A stretch of DNA of 34,090 bases from Oscillospiraceae bacterium. GTDB lineage: Bacteria; Bacillota; Clostridia; UMGS1810. How positions within the stretch are numbered: the first letter of the stretch is position 1; each line of letters opens with the position of its first letter. The stretch covers positions 1 through 34,090 of the forward strand of contig SVJM01000022.1 of NCBI GenBank assembly GCA_015068975.1. The letters run 5' to 3'. The notes beneath the pieces are model-generated. The model saw only the letters and a list, made by a program, of their open reading frames with translations. It was not told the DNA's origin and did no database searches. Both the position numbers and the translations under genes were made by a program. Shown piece by piece: positions 32,051 through 34,090 of this stretch.

Positions 32051-34090
32051 ATGATGAAAAAAGTTTTATCAATGTTGCTTGTATTTATTGTGACTATGAG
32101 TATGATATCCGTAACAGGCGTAATGGCTTCGGATATCAATGTGACAATTGACGGAAAAGTGCAAGTATATGATGTAATGCCCGTTATTGAAAATGGTAGA
32201 ACTCTCGTTCCCATGAGAGGGATTTTTGAAGCATTGGGTGCAGAAATCAAATGGGATGACGCTACAAAGACAGTAACAGGTACAAAGGGTGATGTATCTG
32301 TAGTTCTTACTATTGGAAACACTCTTGCAAAGGTAAATGGAAACGAAGTTACTCTTGATGTGCCTGCAAAGATTATTTCCGACAGAACTATGGTCCCCGT
32401 AAGATTTATTTCAGAATCACTTGGTTGTAATGTAGGTTGGGATGATACAACAAAAACAGTTATTATCAAAGCGTCAAAGTATAATATGGCGCCACTTGTT
32501 TCTACAATACACAGAAATGTTCCTACAGAATTTACCAAATCAAATGATTTAAACGATATCATCCACTATGCAGGTATGACTCCACAGCAGCAGGAAGAAG
32601 CATACGCTATCATCAAAGGTCAGGGTGAAGTGGTATGTACAGAAGATGAATTTCTTGCATCAATCAGTACAACAGGAGAAGAATACGGCTCAAGTGAAGT
32701 AATTGATATAGAAGGACAGGTATTCAAAAAAGCAGTGAAAATCACCTGTAAAGAAGTTCCTGATAAGAGTGCGAAGTTTATCACAAGAACAAAAGCAACT
32801 CCCGAAAAAAATCCCGGTGACGGTGTAAGAGCATCAGATGTAATGCTTCTTGCTTTCAGAATGAGAACTATCAGTACCGATGCAGAAAATGGTATGGGAC
32901 AGGTGCAGGTTCAGATTGAACATCCTGAAACCTACGAAAAAGCATTGTTTGAATACGCTATAGCCGGCAAAGAATGGACAGTTGTATATCTTCCATTTAC
33001 CGGTGTGGAAAATGCCACATCTATCGGTATCAGAGCAGGTTTTGCTCATCAGACTGTGGAACTTGGCGGTATCGAAATCATTAATCTCGGTCCCGACTAT
33101 CAGGCAGAAAAACTTCCAAAAACCACATCATTTACCTACGACCTTGAACCTGATGCAAACTGGAGAAAAGAAGCCAATAAGAGAATCGAAGAATTAAGAA
33201 AAGGTGTCTTCTCTGTAATCGTAAAAGACAAAGAGGGAAATGTAATAAAAGATGCAGAAGTAGAGTTTGATATGTTTGAGCATGAATTCCATTTTGGAAA
33301 TGTTTTGAAATCTGATCAGCACGAATATGAAAACTATATGAAGTACTTAAGTTCTCTCTTTAACAGTGCGGTAGTTGAGCATAGTCTTAAGTGGGCACCT
33401 TATGAGGACAATCCTGAGGATTCCAGAAAGCAGATAGAAGAAGCAAAGGCAGTAGGTGTCAAATATATCAGAGGACATTCTATCTTCTGGGAAAGAATGC
33501 TGGGTTCAGACGGAAAGACCTATCTTACACCAAAATATATGGAATCAGAAGAAATTATGAGCGGAAATAACAAAGCCCTCTTTGATGAATATTGCGAAAA
33601 GCACGTAAAAGAGATTTGCACAGATTATTATAATGATCTGGTAGAGTGGGATGTTATAAACGAAATCTTAAAGCACAGAATTCATGCAGAAATCTATGGA
33701 ATTGATACCTGGAAGGATCAGTTTGCATGGGCAAGAAAGTATACAAAGCCCGGCACAGACCTTTATTACAATGACTATGCACAACTTAATCCTGATTGGA
33801 TAAAAGTGCTTGAAGAGTTTATTGCCACAGGTGCAGACTTTGACGGTATAGGATTTCAGTCCCATTATGATGGCGGACTTCCCGCTATCCCGTCTGTTAT
33901 AGAAAAGTATGAGCTTATGGAAAAATACGGTGATAAGAAGCTTAAGGTTACAGAATATTCCTGCTCTATTGCCGATCAGATGCTTCAGGCAAACTTCACA
34001 AGAGATATGCTTATTGCAACATTTGCAGAAGATGATATGACAGGGTTCCTTTATTGGGGATTCTGGGATGGAGCAAACTTTGCGGCATAT
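32051..34090 (+). CDS. Secreted GH10 glycoside hydrolase with stalk domain, copy 4 (partial)
   Basis: Open for 680 codons to the window end; about 80 C-terminal residues are missing by comparison with the other copies. AAGGAG lies 7 bp before the first of two adjacent ATGs (32051, 32054). Signal peptide about 1-27 (ends GVMAS), stalk domain about 29-138, beta-sandwich about 175-355 (most like copy 1), GH10 domain from W371. Acid/base E538 (WDVINE), nucleophile E635 (TEYS). RGHSIFW is followed by E481. It starts 19 bp after the MATE stop, so it is third in the cassette 5 operon. Confidence 0.88.
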   Translation, partial: MMKKVLSMLLVFIVTMSMISVTGVMASDINVTIDGKVQVYDVMPVIENGRTLVPMRGIFEALGAEIKWDDATKTVTGTKGDVSVVLTIGNTLAKVNGNEVTLDVPAKIISDRTMVPVRFISESLGCNVGWDDTTKTVIIKASKYNMAPLVSTIHRNVPTEFTKSNDLNDIIHYAGMTPQQQEEAYAIIKGQGEVVCTEDEFLASISTTGEEYGSSEVIDIEGQVFKKAVKITCKEVPDKSAKFITRTKATPEKNPGDGVRASDVMLLAFRMRTISTDAENGMGQVQVQIEHPETYEKALFEYAIAGKEWTVVYLPFTGVENATSIGIRAGFAHQTVELGGIEIINLGPDYQAEKLPKTTSFTYDLEPDANWRKEANKRIEELRKGVFSVIVKDKEGNVIKDAEVEFDMFEHEFHFGNVLKSDQHEYENYMKYLSSLFNSAVVEHSLKWAPYEDNPEDSRKQIEEAKAVGVKYIRGHSIFWERMLGSDGKTYLTPKYMESEEIMSGNNKALFDEYCEKHVKEICTDYYNDLVEWDVINEILKHRIHAEIYGIDTWKDQFAWARKYTKPGTDLYYNDYAQLNPDWIKVLEEFIATGADFDGIGFQSHYDGGLPAIPSVIEKYELMEKYGDKKLKVTEYSCSIADQMLQANFTRDMLIATFAEDDMTGFLYWGFWDGANFAAY

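Noticed and set aside
32008-32562. 184-codon minus-strand frame
   Set aside because: Antisense to the signal peptide and stalk domain of GH10 copy 4, which has a strong ribosome site and matches three paralogues.

Overview
The window looks like chromosomal DNA from a low-GC Gram-positive anaerobe of the Clostridia, probably a polysaccharide-using gut or rumen species. The grounds are the AT-rich sequence, strong GGAGG-type ribosome sites, compact operons ending in T-tailed hairpins, exported glycosidases carrying copper-amine-oxidase-like stalk domains, and an HTH-fused N-acetylmuramate-type kinase. No species is assigned. No tRNA, rRNA, CRISPR array, transposase or phage gene was seen.

Left part (1-10260): two related carbohydrate cassettes. 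Cassette 1 has an SGNH esterase and an AraC regulator on the minus strand, divergent from a type I dehydroquinase-like enzyme and two short-chain dehydrogenases (SDRs). It ends in what looks like the first codons of a lost GH10 gene. Cassette 2 has a paralogous AraC, a second SDR and a second dehydroquinase-like enzyme in swapped order, the 3' stump of a third SDR, and an intact secreted GH10 protein. The two cassettes share a promoter with two half-sites 20 bp apart. A 224-bp tandem repeat carrying a terminator follows.

Middle part (10267-20841): a GH27 alpha-galactosidase-like gene on the minus strand, an AraC regulator, and the L-rhamnose operon rhaB-rhaA. Then comes a small regulatory island with an XRE repressor and a RelE/HigB-HigA type toxin-antitoxin pair. 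On the minus strand follow a cell-wall amino-sugar recycling operon (HTH-kinase, murQ, PHP phosphatase) and a DUF362 gene.

Right part (21012-34090): three more GH10 cassettes: Gfo/Idh/MocA oxidoreductase + GH10; AraC divergent from GH10; and AraC divergent from a 660-residue alpha-toroid protein + MATE transporter + GH10 (cut by the window end). All four GH10 proteins have the same architecture: signal peptide, stalk domain, lectin-like beta-sandwich, GH10 domain and a conserved C-terminal beta module. They differ at active-site-flanking positions.

Working model (inference): each cassette senses a sugar-related ligand through its AraC protein, cleaves a glycan at the cell surface with its GH10 enzyme, and handles the product inside the cell with its own enzymes. 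The rhamnose operon and GH27 gene suggest rhamnose- and galactose-containing plant glycans, such as pectin side chains, as the wider diet. The oxidise-then-dehydrate chemistry implied by the SDR plus dehydroquinase-like pairs is the least explained part.
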